From JACMRP01 sp047302465 (lineage in GTDB: Bacteria; Bdellovibrionota; Bdellovibrionia; Bdellovibrionales; Bdellovibrionaceae): DNA of 64,000 nucleotides. Location of the stretch: contig NZ_CP178621.1 of NCBI RefSeq assembly GCF_047302465.1, positions 2,728,001 through 2,792,000 on the forward strand, written 5' to 3'. The notes beneath the pieces are model-generated. The model made no database searches. It was not told the origin of the DNA and saw nothing but the letters and a program-made list of their open reading frames with translations. Shown one piece after another: positions 24,917 through 34,048 of this stretch. Both the position numbers and the translations under genes were made by a program. Position 1 is the first letter of the stretch. Each line of letters starts with the position of its first letter.

Positions 24917-26061
24917 GACTTAAAGAACTCCTCCAAAGAGCGTGCTACACGAGCGGTCGCTCCTTTATCACCCAAATGCTGGCGAAGTTCGCCAAGCTCT
25001 CCGCGAACTTTCGCGGTATACTGGGGATCTTGGAAGTAACGATCCATAAGTTCAAACAAGGTGTCCGCGTTCGCATCGCCTTGCCAGCGTTCAGGACATA
25101 CTTCGCGGTTTAGAATCAAATTCACCAAACCAAAGTACTTCACTCCATGCACCAACAAACGAGCAAAAAGTCCCGTGAGGGCCTTCATGCGGTACATGAT
25201 GACCATTGGTTTTTGCAACAAGCCCACCATCAATGTAGCAGTCCCTGAAGCAACAAGAACAAAGTCCGCCAAATGGATCATGCGCGAAGGATCATCCTTC
25301 ATAATGACGTATGGCAGACGGAAATTTTCCAAATACGGTTCCAACTTCTCTTTATCAAAAGTCGGCGCCACCATGATCAAAACCTTCAAGTTTGCATACT
25401 TCTTAGAAAGCTTACGAGCCACTTCCAATTGAATGTCAAAGTGCTGCTTAAGCTCAAGGTTACGACTTCCAGGCATTAGGCCAAGGACGATCTCGTCATC
25501 GCGAATGCCACACTGATTACGATGGTTTTTGAAATATGTGGGATCGTAAAGCTTTTCATCAAGCTCGTCCAAAATCGGATGACCGACGAATTCGCAAGGC
25601 ACGTTATGTTCCTCATAAAAAGGAACTTCGAACGGGAATAAGACGAATACTTTTTTGCAGTACTTCTTAATGGTCTTTACACGACCTTTGCGCCAAGCCC
25701 ACACCTGCGGAGAAATATAATAGACAACTGGAATTCCCAAAGCATGAAGCTTTTTTGACAGCATCAAATTGAATTCAGGGTAATCCATGACAATAACAAC
25801 TTTAGGTCTGCGAGCCGCAGCGGCTGCCACCAAGTCATCAAATACTTTTTTAAGGCGGCTGTAGGCACTGATAATTTCCGCGGCACCAACGACGGCCATT
25901 TCTTCGGCCTTACCGATACGCTCAAAACCCAATTTTTCCATGTCACGGCTGCCGACACCGAAAGCTTTGACCGGAAAATTATTTTTTTGCCAGTATTCTA
26001 GTAATCGCTGGGCGTAGGTCACGCTCGACGCTTCAGCGGCGACGATCATGACCTCATTCAT
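24913..26061 (-). CDS. lpxB: Lipid-A-disaccharide synthase
   Basis: A 382-aa GT19 enzyme. VVAAEASS near the N-terminus, VGHPILDEL, GLMPGSRNLELKQHFDIQLE and VASGTATLMVGLLQKPMVIMY are the signatures of LpxB. It joins UDP-2,3-diacylglucosamine (or its 2,3-diamino analogue) to lipid X at the inner membrane. Start and stop overlap the neighbouring genes by 4 bp each, so the lpx genes are translationally coupled. Confidence 0.96.
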   Translation of the reverse strand: MNEVMIVAAEASSVTYAQRLLEYWQKNNFPVKAFGVGSRDMEKLGFERIGKAEEMAVVGAAEIISAYSRLKKVFDDLVAAAAARRPKVVIVMDYPEFNLMLSKKLHALGIPVVYYISPQVWAWRKGRVKTIKKYCKKVFVLFPFEVPFYEEHNVPCEFVGHPILDELDEKLYDPTYFKNHRNQCGIRDDEIVLGLMPGSRNLELKQHFDIQLEVARKLSKKYANLKVLIMVAPTFDKEKLEPYLENFRLPYVIMKDDPSRMIHLADFVLVASGTATLMVGLLQKPMVIMYRMKALTGLFARLLVHGVKYFGLVNLILNREVCPERWQGDANADTLFELMDRYFQDPQYTAKVRGELGELRQHLGDKGATARVARSLEEFFKS

Positions 26062-26984
26062 AAGCGCGCCTCAATAGCGGCTTTAACTTCTTCGATAGCT
26101 TTCAAAGCTTTCAAACCATCCAAACCGTTAACGACAGTTGGTGTGTTGTTCTTCACAGCTTCGATGAATGCATCTGTTTCTTTTTGAAGAGCATCTTCTT
26201 TAGTTACAGTCCAAGTGCTGACCTTCACGGGCGTGTCACCACTGCCAGGCTCGTTCTTTTCAAGCTCGAGAGTGCCCGTATTTGCATACAACACACTGCC
26301 CTTTTGAGTCGCACGAATCCAGCGCTGCATGTTTGAAGACACACGGCTGACATTGATGTACACCATCAAGCCAGATTTCATTTTAAACGCAACTTGTGCT
26401 GTATCTAGCTCTGAAGAAATCAGTTTCGAACCAGACGCTGTAAAGCTTTCGATATCACTGTCTGAAAGCCAGTACAAAAGATCCATATCGTGGATCATCA
26501 AATCATGCAGAACACTGACGTCCGCACCACGAGCTTTGTAAGTCGCAAGGCGTGTCAGCTCCAGAGTCTTTGTATCTTTCAAGTGCTTTTTAAGTTCGAT
26601 AATAGAAGGATTAAATCTTTCAATATGTCCCACGGCTAACTTCAGATTTTTTTGCTGAGCCAGATTCACCAGCTCTTCAGCCTGAGGGATTGTTGCTGCA
26701 ATCGGTTTTTCCACATTCACGTGGATACCATTTTGCAAGAATAACTTCGCCAATTCATAGTGAGATTGCGTGCTTGCCGCAACAGTCACCATATCGACTT
26801 GGCCCACAAGATCTTGGGCTTTATGAATGGCCGCGACACCTAGTTCTGCAGCCACTTTGTCAGCTTGAGCCGGAGAAAAATCACAGACCCCGACAAGCTG
26901 AACATTTGAGTTCTTTGTATATTTTTGAGCGTGAAAAGTTCCTAAGTAACCAACGCCAACAACCGCAGCACGAAGCTTACTCAT
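26058..26984 (-). CDS. Gfo/Idh/MocA oxidoreductase, probable GnnA-like UDP-GlcNAc 3-dehydrogenase
   Basis: About 308 aa from the ATG at 26984 (MSKLRAAVVGVGYLGTFHAQ), which directly follows the lpxA stop; a longer ORF to 27023 would overlap lpxA by more. The N-terminal Rossmann motif GVGYLG binds NAD(P), and EKPIA (about 92-96) is the family's active-site signature. Enzymes of this family next to lpxA include GnnA, which with a transaminase (GnnB) makes UDP-GlcNAc3N for amide-linked lipid A. Bdellovibrio lipid A is reported to have a 2,3-diamino-glucose backbone, so the assignment is attractive. No GnnB gene is in this window. Confidence 0.75.
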   Translation of the reverse strand: MSKLRAAVVGVGYLGTFHAQKYTKNSNVQLVGVCDFSPAQADKVAAELGVAAIHKAQDLVGQVDMVTVAASTQSHYELAKLFLQNGIHVNVEKPIAATIPQAEELVNLAQQKNLKLAVGHIERFNPSIIELKKHLKDTKTLELTRLATYKARGADVSVLHDLMIHDMDLLYWLSDSDIESFTASGSKLISSELDTAQVAFKMKSGLMVYINVSRVSSNMQRWIRATQKGSVLYANTGTLELEKNEPGSGDTPVKVSTWTVTKEDALQKETDAFIEAVKNNTPTVVNGLDGLKALKAIEEVKAAIEARL

Positions 26985-27789
26985 CAGAAACCTCTTTTTG
27001 GTTGCGGGCAATGGCGATACCACGTTTAGAGCTCTTCACGAAATGAATGAAGTGCTCAATATTTTCACTGTCTTTGCACTCGGTACGAATGCGCTCGATG
27101 TTTTCATCCACGGTGCCTGTTCCCATCACAAGAATACGCACAGCTTTATGAACATTGTTTGCTTCATCACGACCGAATCCACGACGAATCAAACCGATTT
27201 TATTTGTCGCACGCACGATTGCCCAGTGGCCTTCGGCTCTGACAAATGGAGGAATGTCTTTATTGACGACCGATCCGCCAGCGATGAAGCTGCCGCGACC
27301 GACTCTTGTGAACTGACTGAAGCCGCACATCGCACTGATCACGACGTTATCTTCAACCTCACAATGTCCGCCCAATTGCGAGTTATTAGCAATAACCACG
27401 TTATTACCAATCTTGCAGTCATGCCCAAGATGGGCGTAAGCCATAATGTAGCAGTTGTTGCCAACTTCAGTTTTCTTGTCGGCTTTAGACGTTGCTAAGT
27501 TGACGGTGGAAAACTCACGGAAGGTGTTGTTGTTACCAATAATTAAACTGGTTTCTTCATTTTTAAAGGAAACATCTTGAGGAGGGCCGCCGATCACGCA
27601 GCCCGGAGAGAAATGATTATTCTCTCCAATCTGGATGATTCCGCTTTTGTACCCGAGAGTCACGTGCCCCTCGATGAAGGTGCCTTTTCCGATTTTCCCT
27701 TTACCTTGAATCAGGCAGTAGGGACCAATTTCAACATCTGGACCAATTTCAACATCGGGTGAAACCACACTCGTTGGATGGATTTTCAC
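26977..27789 (-). CDS. lpxA: Acyl-ACP--UDP-N-acetylglucosamine (or GlcNAc3N) acyltransferase
   Basis: A 270-aa protein with a left-handed beta-helix of hexapeptide repeats (SPDVEIGPDVEIGPYCLIQG and onward) and the C-terminal helical domain that follows the IPPFVRAEGHWAIV turn. The catalytic histidine is kept at H123 (AHLGHDC, E. coli H125) and the H144 equivalent at H142 (GGHCEV). The E. coli H160 position is Ser (S158), with the next Gln conserved (Q159). It attaches the first 3-hydroxyacyl chain. The unusual residue may relate to a diamino sugar acceptor. Start ATG is at 27789, 31 bp after skp. Confidence 0.93.
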   Translation of the reverse strand: MKIHPTSVVSPDVEIGPDVEIGPYCLIQGKGKIGKGTFIEGHVTLGYKSGIIQIGENNHFSPGCVIGGPPQDVSFKNEETSLIIGNNNTFREFSTVNLATSKADKKTEVGNNCYIMAYAHLGHDCKIGNNVVIANNSQLGGHCEVEDNVVISAMCGFSQFTRVGRGSFIAGGSVVNKDIPPFVRAEGHWAIVRATNKIGLIRRGFGRDEANNVHKAVRILVMGTGTVDENIERIRTECKDSENIEHFIHFVKSSKRGIAIARNQKEVSDE

Positions 27790-27820
27790 GGGACTCTCCT
27801 CAATTTCGCACTAAAGCGAA

Positions 27821-28327
27821 CTATTTTTCTTTCTCGAAGGCTTTTACAACAGCGTCAGTAAGATCAGAATCAGCAGATGCGTAAAGAACTCCCTGGTTGT
27901 TTTCAAGAACCATAGAGTAACCTTTTTCTTTAGCCACTTTCTCGATTACTTTTTTCATTTTTTCCAAGATAGGAGCCGTCAAGTCGCGCTCTTTCTTTTG
28001 GATTTCGATTTGGCTCTTACCTACCACATCACGGTACTTCAACATTTCTTCTTGGAATTCTTGTTGTTTCTTACCAAGAACTTCTTCAGACAAAACAGAT
28101 TTTTTTCTCTCAAGGTCTTCGCTCATTTTTTTCAAATCAGCTTCTTTTTTCTCGAGTTCTTTTTTCTTTTTGTTGAACTCACCTTCAAGCTCCGACTTTG
28201 CTTTTTTACCAGCAGCCGTAGTTTGGATCGCCTTCTGCATATCAACAAAGCCAATTTTTGCATCAGCGGCATGAACCAAACCTGCTGCCAAAATCAAACC
28301 TGCGATCACCGTCATTTGTCTTTTCAT
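27821..28327 (-). CDS. skp: OmpH/Skp periplasmic chaperone
   Basis: A 168-aa protein with a signal peptide (MKRQMTVIAGLILAAGLVHA), then KIGFVDMQKAIQTTAAGKKA typical of Skp/OmpH, a long charged coiled coil (about 45-115, Lys/Glu heptads) and a C-terminal SMVLENNQGVLYAS strand. Skp trimers carry unfolded outer-membrane proteins through the periplasm to BamA. It lies 51 bp after bamA and 31 bp before lpxA, the usual bamA-skp-lpx order, but lpxD and fabZ are missing from between skp and lpxA here. Confidence 0.92.
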   Translation of the reverse strand: MKRQMTVIAGLILAAGLVHAADAKIGFVDMQKAIQTTAAGKKAKSELEGEFNKKKKELEKKEADLKKMSEDLERKKSVLSEEVLGKKQQEFQEEMLKYRDVVGKSQIEIQKKERDLTAPILEKMKKVIEKVAKEKGYSMVLENNQGVLYASADSDLTDAVVKAFEKEK

Positions 28328-28378
28328 CTATCCTCCAGAATCCTTTGTGTTTAGTAAACTTATCCTTAAGCTATTAAA

Positions 28379-30826
28379 TTAAAATGGTGTCCCAATCGAG
28401 AAATCAAAGATCATAGAATCCTTATGATACACAGGATCTCGATTCAATGGGAAGCCCCATTCGAAACGAAGTGGACCGATTGGCGAGAACCAACGGATCC
28501 CGAAACCAACGTCCGAGAAGAAACGATCATCAATCAAGTGATCTTCAGCCTGACCGACATCGTAGAAAACAACACCCATGATTTTAGCTTCGTTGATCAA
28601 CGGGAATTGCAATTCTGTTTGGTACATAATTTGCTTTTGGCCCCCGAAGAAAACCATCGCTTGCTGAGCTGCTTGCTCTGGTGGAACACCCTTCCCGGTC
28701 AAATCAGCATATCTTTGTGGCGAGTAAACTTGTTTACCCACGGTGTATGGACGGTAACCACGCAAAGAGTAAGGTCCACCCAAAAGATACAATTGATTGA
28801 ATGGAGGATCCTGCTCACCCAAGCTCGAAATTTGTCCGTAAGTCAGGGAGTTTCTCCAAATCACATCCCAGAAGATATTTTTGAAGTAACGGAAGATCCC
28901 TGTTCCCTTTTGGTATTTCAAGTCCCCGCCAAGTCCTGCGTACTCATAAGACAAGCTGGTCAAAATACCTCTTGAGGTCATGAAGCGGTCATTACGAGTA
29001 TCGTACTGAACAGTCGTCGTCACCGAGCTTGTGTAACCATTCGCTGTATCAAGAGGGAATACTGTGTAATCAGTCACTGGATTGCCATCTTTATCACGGA
29101 CTGGATCCAATCTGGTTTTATCCAATTTGTATCTTACGATCCCGCGCCAGTCTTCCCAGAATGGATGCCCCATGCTGACCGCAGCCCCTGTACGCTTCTC
29201 ATCGTACTCAGTACGGCCTGTATCTGAACTTTGATAAAGCTCTCCGCCCAAAGACCACAATGTGTCTTGGAAGTAAGGCTCAGTGAAAGTGAAGTTATAG
29301 TAGCTGCCTGTATCACTGATATTCAATGAGGCGCCAAGATTTTGACCTTTCCCCAAGAAGTTCGTCTGATTGACTGAACCTTGAAGAGTAAAGCCCGTCA
29401 CAGAACCGTAACCCGCGCCTAACTGAATCTGACCGGTGTTACGCTCTTTCACCATGATGTCCATATTCAGAACATCTGGCTTATCTGGAGACGTCGAAGT
29501 TTTAAAGTTTACTTCCTCGAAGAAACCAAGACGTTGGACGCCTTCCAAAGAAAGACGGCGGCGAGTTTCATTGTAAAGCTCGCCCTCGCGAACTCTCAAC
29601 TCACGACGTACGACTTTATCACGTGTCTTGCTGTTACCAACGACGTTGATTTTACCGAAGTAAACTTTGTTGCCCTTATCAAACTCGAAAAGCAAATCCA
29701 CCTTCAAAGACTTGTCATCAATACGAGTGCGCGGAATGACGTTGGCAAACGCATATCCCAAGTCACCATACTTTGCTTGAAGGTCGCTTAAGTCCTTGTA
29801 CAAAACGTCGTACGCAAAAACTTTTCCAGGAGTCAGTTTGATCACGCTGAAAAGTTCATCTTTAGCAAAAAGAACGTCGCCGCCAAAATCGATTTCACCG
29901 ACATTGTACTGCTCGCCCTCTTCTACACGCATCGTGATGTAGATGCTCTTCTTATCCGGAGTCACATACACCTGCGGACGATCTACTTTTGCCTGGATAT
30001 AACCTTGGTTATAATAAACGTAACGGAGAGCCTGAGTATCACGATCAAAAGCTTCCTGCTTGTACGCACCGGAGCCACTCATGAATGAGAAGAAGCCACC
30101 TTCTTTGGTGATCATGTTCCCCTTCAAGGTGTCTTCAGAAATTTTCTTCGCACCTAGAATTGTGATCTTTTTTACTTTTACTTTGTCGTTTTCTTGGATT
30201 TTGAAAACAAGACGTACAGATTCGTCTTTTTTAACGTCTTCAACAACAGGCTCAATCTTTGCCAAGAAGTAGCCTTTGTCTTCGTAAAGCTTTTGCAACT
30301 TCTCAGTCGCTTCTTTGAGCTTGCTCATATTCAAGATCTCGTAAGACTTGATTCCTACACTCTCAGCAAGGTCTTCACTCTTCACTTCGGCATTGCCTTG
30401 ATAAACAATCTCAACGATCGAAGGCTTTTCAGTTACGTGATAGACGAGACTTACTTCGTTGCCTTTGATTTCACGATCGACTTCAACGTTCACGAAATAA
30501 CCGCTCTTGAAAAGAGCTCTCACGTCTTCACGAATTTTTTCATCCGTGTAGCTTTCACCCGTTTTAGTCACCAAACGATTCAGGACCGCATCTTTCTCAA
30601 GCTTTCTCATCCCAGTGACATCGGTGCTTTTCACCACAAGTTCACGAGTAAGAGTTCCATTCGTCGTGCCGTTTGTTTTTTTAGAATTTTTATTGGCGGT
30701 ATTTTTGGTAGCTGCTTTTTTGGTGCGAGACGCAGTCTGAGCGAAAGACTCCGTCACCGATACATTCGTCATCACCAAAAGAATGAGGATAAGAATCAAG
30801 CTGTGCAGTGTTCTTTGTGGTCGCAA
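28379..30826 (-). CDS. bamA: Outer membrane protein assembly factor BamA
   Basis: An 815-aa Omp85 protein. After a signal peptide (cleavage near SFAQ, about residue 30) comes a Lys/Thr/Asn-rich linker, five POTRA domains (about 65-470) and a 16-strand barrel with the VRGF-like lid motif as LRGY (SLRGYRPYTVG). The C-terminal strand ends in Phe (DFSIGTPF), as needed for insertion. It catalyses folding of beta-barrel proteins into the outer membrane. A promoter with a palindrome lies just upstream (30899-30927), so transcription can start here in addition to upstream lolCD. Confidence 0.95.
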   Translation of the reverse strand: MRPQRTLHSLILILILLVMTNVSVTESFAQTASRTKKAATKNTANKNSKKTNGTTNGTLTRELVVKSTDVTGMRKLEKDAVLNRLVTKTGESYTDEKIREDVRALFKSGYFVNVEVDREIKGNEVSLVYHVTEKPSIVEIVYQGNAEVKSEDLAESVGIKSYEILNMSKLKEATEKLQKLYEDKGYFLAKIEPVVEDVKKDESVRLVFKIQENDKVKVKKITILGAKKISEDTLKGNMITKEGGFFSFMSGSGAYKQEAFDRDTQALRYVYYNQGYIQAKVDRPQVYVTPDKKSIYITMRVEEGEQYNVGEIDFGGDVLFAKDELFSVIKLTPGKVFAYDVLYKDLSDLQAKYGDLGYAFANVIPRTRIDDKSLKVDLLFEFDKGNKVYFGKINVVGNSKTRDKVVRRELRVREGELYNETRRRLSLEGVQRLGFFEEVNFKTSTSPDKPDVLNMDIMVKERNTGQIQLGAGYGSVTGFTLQGSVNQTNFLGKGQNLGASLNISDTGSYYNFTFTEPYFQDTLWSLGGELYQSSDTGRTEYDEKRTGAAVSMGHPFWEDWRGIVRYKLDKTRLDPVRDKDGNPVTDYTVFPLDTANGYTSSVTTTVQYDTRNDRFMTSRGILTSLSYEYAGLGGDLKYQKGTGIFRYFKNIFWDVIWRNSLTYGQISSLGEQDPPFNQLYLLGGPYSLRGYRPYTVGKQVYSPQRYADLTGKGVPPEQAAQQAMVFFGGQKQIMYQTELQFPLINEAKIMGVVFYDVGQAEDHLIDDRFFSDVGFGIRWFSPIGPLRFEWGFPLNRDPVYHKDSMIFDFSIGTPF

Positions 30827-30898
30827 TGTCGGACTTCCTTCGTTTTAAAGTTTTCAAAATTCCTAAGATATTTTGAGCACTTACAAAAATAAAATGAA

Positions 30899-30927
30899 AG
30901 CCTAGCCCAAGACCTAGGTCTTGTCAA
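30899..30927 (-). promoter_or_regulatory. Probable bamA promoter with palindromic spacer
   Basis: On the minus strand, a -35 box TTGACA (30922-30927) and a weak -10 TAGGCT (30899-30904) are 17 bp apart. Between and overlapping them is the perfect 14-bp palindrome AAGACCTAGGTCTT (30909-30922). This is about 75 bp upstream of the bamA ATG and directly after the lolD stop. The -35 and spacing are good, the -10 is poor, so an activator or repressor at the palindrome is plausible. Confidence 0.5.
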
Positions 30928-30930
30928 ACA

Positions 30931-31617
30931 TTAGACCCACTGCCCATCTTTCATGCGCAGGATTTTGGGGAATTTTTGAGCAAAGGTTAAATCGTGAGTT
31001 ACCACTACCAGCGCAAGTCCCATGCGTTCTTTGAGTTCAAAAAATAGATCTTGAATACGCTGACTGTTTTGCATGTCCAAGTTTCCAGTAGGCTCATCCG
31101 CGAAAAGTACCTTGGGACGACGAACCAAAGCGCGCGCAATAGCAACACGCTGCAACTCGCCGCCGCTCAACTGCGAAGGATAGTGCTCAATTCTTGAGCC
31201 AAGTCCCATTTGATAAAGCAATTCGGTGGCTTTATCTCGAGCGTCACGAACAGATTCCCCAGCAATACGACAAGGTATCATGACGTTTTCAAGCGCCGTA
31301 AACTCTGCAAGCAAATGATGGAACTGAAATACAAAACCCATCTTTTCGTTGCGAAAAAGAGACAGTTCTTCATCGCCCATCTCTAAAAGATTGTGCTCGT
31401 TAAAGAAAAGCTGCCCGCTTTGTGGGCGATCGAGCGTTCCAAGTATCTGCAAGAAAGTGCTCTTTCCTGCACCTGAAGATCCAAGAATACACAAGGCCTC
31501 TCCTTCGTGAATGTCTAATGACATACCACGCAGGATCTGAAGCTCGCCCCCATCACCTTGGGGATAATTTTTTACGATGGAGTCTGCACGAATCAAGGCC
31601 GGAGTTCCATTAACCAT
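30931..31617 (-). CDS. lolD: Lipoprotein-releasing system ATPase LolD
   Basis: A 228-aa ABC ATPase. Walker A GSSGAGKST (about 46-54), Q-loop in FVFQFHHLLAEFTALENVMI (the LolD-type sequence), ABC signature LSGGE, Walker B VLFADEPTGNLD and a late His switch (VVTHDL) are all intact. It powers extraction of outer-membrane lipoproteins from the inner membrane with LolC/E. Its start overlaps the lolC stop by 8 bp. Confidence 0.93.
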   Translation of the reverse strand: MVNGTPALIRADSIVKNYPQGDGGELQILRGMSLDIHEGEALCILGSSGAGKSTFLQILGTLDRPQSGQLFFNEHNLLEMGDEELSLFRNEKMGFVFQFHHLLAEFTALENVMIPCRIAGESVRDARDKATELLYQMGLGSRIEHYPSQLSGGELQRVAIARALVRRPKVLFADEPTGNLDMQNSQRIQDLFFELKERMGLALVVVTHDLTFAQKFPKILRMKDGQWV

Positions 31618-32839
31618 ATTTTAATCCCTCAACTGGATTGAGCTTCGAACCCCTTAGTGCTGGAGCCAAAGTTGCCACAAAACAAATTAACATCGTCGCT
31701 AAGGCGATAAAGATCCAATCCACAAAACGCACTTCTACCTGAATGGAATCCACGCGATACACCGAGCCAGACAAAATTCCCAAAGCACTGTCTAGAACTG
31801 TAAAGCCTAGACAAAGTAAAAGCCCAAACAGAGTCCCAAGCCCCAAGCCCAAAGCACCCATCAAAAGCCCCTGCAAACTGAACATTTTCAAAATGCTCTT
31901 CTGCGGAAGCCCCAAAGCTTTCAAAATTGCAATATCAGCATAGCGCTGAACGACGTTCACAAACAAAGTGCTCGACACATTGAATGCCGCAACAACGATG
32001 ATGATAAGAACGACAAAGAAAATAACAACACGTTCAATCTTCACGGCTTCGAAAAGATTTTCATTTAAGTCGCGCCAGTCACTGACCCAGTAATTAGGCC
32101 CCAATGACTGACTCAAGTTGAAAGCGGCGGTTCGCGCATAGTTGATATCTTGAAACTTCATCAAAAGCCCGCTGTAACGATCTCCGATTTGCACTAGATC
32201 TTGAGCAGCCTTCAATGTCGAAATGATCATGCGCTCGTTCCAGTCGGTTTTGCCCATATCGACAATGCCGCTTACTTGAAACTCGACGATGCGTCTTTGA
32301 AATCTTCCAGGATCAAGCGCATCCGGAATCGGCATAACCACACGGAACGTGTCGCCGATTTTAAGCCCCACTTTTTGCGCGATTCTTTTCCCAATCAAAG
32401 CCGGAGTTTTTCCAGACTCTGCCGGTTTCAAATCCAACTTTCCTTCTACTAAGCGCGAAGAGAAATTCAAAACATCCGGAGCTTTTTCTTCGTCGATCCC
32501 TTGAATCATCACCCCTTGGATGACACCTTGGTGCGCCAACACCGCTTCGGTACGCAGATACCTCACGGAAGAAACTAGGGTTGGTTCAATCTTGCGGATT
32601 CTGGCTTCCAGCTCTTGCCAAGGCTCTTGAAAGGTCGCCCTTTTTACAAGCTGCACATGTCCCGTCATATCCGCCATAGCGGAACGCAAAGTGGATTCAA
32701 ATCCACTCATCACCGCCATCGAGGCAACAAGTGCGCCTACTCCCAGAATGAGTCCCACCAAAGAGAAAACTGCCGATCCCCCGAACAATGTTCGTCTAGA
32801 GAACAGCAATCTGTAGGCAATCCAAAAAAGATCTTTCAT
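31610..32839 (-). CDS. lolC: Lipoprotein-releasing system permease LolC/LolE
   Basis: A 409-aa FtsX-like permease with one N-terminal membrane helix (VFSLVGLILGVGALVASMAV), a large periplasmic MacB-like domain (about 50-265) and three C-terminal helices beginning at VVIFFVVLIIIVVAAFNVSS. Gram-negative bacteria with one such gene (LolF type) use a homodimer with LolD; only one is present next to lolD here. The ATG overlaps the last base of the prfB stop (TAATG), so it is translationally coupled to prfB. Confidence 0.9.
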   Translation of the reverse strand: MKDLFWIAYRLLFSRRTLFGGSAVFSLVGLILGVGALVASMAVMSGFESTLRSAMADMTGHVQLVKRATFQEPWQELEARIRKIEPTLVSSVRYLRTEAVLAHQGVIQGVMIQGIDEEKAPDVLNFSSRLVEGKLDLKPAESGKTPALIGKRIAQKVGLKIGDTFRVVMPIPDALDPGRFQRRIVEFQVSGIVDMGKTDWNERMIISTLKAAQDLVQIGDRYSGLLMKFQDINYARTAAFNLSQSLGPNYWVSDWRDLNENLFEAVKIERVVIFFVVLIIIVVAAFNVSSTLFVNVVQRYADIAILKALGLPQKSILKMFSLQGLLMGALGLGLGTLFGLLLCLGFTVLDSALGILSGSVYRVDSIQVEVRFVDWIFIALATMLICFVATLAPALRGSKLNPVEGLKYG

Positions 32840-33979
32840 TAAGTGGCCGCCGGTTCTGCCTGAGGCTGAGTCGCATTCGATTTCAAGTAAGCCATGATGA
32901 ACTCATCAAGCTCACCATTCATGATATCGTCGACTTGATTGGTTTCAAAATCAGTACGGTGGTCTTTGACTAACTGATACGGATGCATGACATACGAGCG
33001 GATTTGCGATCCCCACTCGTTCGCCTTTTTTTGTGAGTTCATTGCATCTTTTTCGGCGTTCTGTCTCTCGACCTCTTTTTCATAAAGGGCCGCTTTTAAC
33101 ATCTTCAAAGCTTTTTCACGGTTTTGAATCTGACTGCGTTGAGTTTGGCAAGACACGATAATTCCCGAAGGCAAATGGTACATACGAACGGCAGAGTCCG
33201 TCTTATTGACGTGCTGACCGCCGGCGCCGCTAGATCTAAAAGTTTCTACTTTCAAATCTTCAGGACGAATTTCGATATTAATATCATCATCGACCTCAGC
33301 CCAAGCAAAGACCGACGCAAACGAAGTATGTCTGCGGGCATTGGAATCAAACGGAGAAATACGCACCAAACGATGCACGCCAGATTCAGCCTTCAAATAT
33401 CCATAGGCATAAGGGCCTTCGATCAAAAGCGTGCAGGATTTAATCCCAGCACCTTCGCCCTCGGTCATATCCAAAAGTTCTACTCGATAACCATGCTGAT
33501 CAGCGTAGCGCGTATACATACGCATAAGCATCTGAGCCCAATCACAAGACTCTGTTCCGCCAGCACCTGAGTTGATTGTTAAATAAGCACTATTGGCGTC
33601 GGTTTCACCGCTGAGCAACCGATTGAGCTCAAGATCACGACCGATTTTTTCAATCACTGCAATTTCAGTTTTAACTTCGCCAAAGGAGGCTTCGTCCTGT
33701 CCTTCGACCGCCATCTCAAGCAAGACTTTGGCGTCTTCAAGGCGACCGCTGTAGGACTTCCACTCGTTCACGGCTTTTTCCAGCAGTGTTTTTTCTTTGT
33801 TTATTTTTTGCATTTCGGCGGGCTTTTCCCAGATTGCGGGATTCTCAGCCGCCATAGCGAGCTCAGCTAAACGCTTTTGCTTTTTATCAAGGTCAAAGAT
33901 ACCCCCGAAGTTCTTGGCCGAACTTCTCAAGGTCTGCGAGCTTTCTCTTTACATCAGAAATTTCAGTGACAATGGACAT
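32839..33979 (-). CDS. prfB: Peptide chain release factor 2 with programmed +1 frameshift
   Basis: The gene starts at ATG 33979 after an AAGGAAG site. The first 28 codons end with RGYL and are followed by an in-frame UGA (33893-33895). The site reads CGGGGGTATCTTTGAC, the classic RF2 recoding signal (internal SD-like GGGGG, CUU slippery codon, UGA C). A +1 shift that skips T33895 joins it to the main frame 33894-32839, for a 379-aa product. Residues for UGA/UAA recognition (SPF in LVRISPFDSN) and peptide release (GGQ in SSGAGGQHVN) are present. RF2 controls its own level through this shift. An ORF starting at TTG 33930 is an artefact of the frame break. Confidence 0.96.
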
Positions 33980-34048
33980 GACTCTTCCTTCAAGGGTCCC
34001 AGTGTAGCGGGCCCCCCTCCAGAGTCAATATAATGACGGTTTGCGAAA

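Noticed and set aside
30194..30892. 232-aa ORF on the plus strand
   Set aside because: Antisense to the POTRA part and leader of bamA; Phe-rich translation typical of a shadow frame.
33895..33930. prfB start at TTG 33930
   Set aside because: This start is only where the main frame opens after the UGA; the true ATG is at 33979 with a programmed frameshift.
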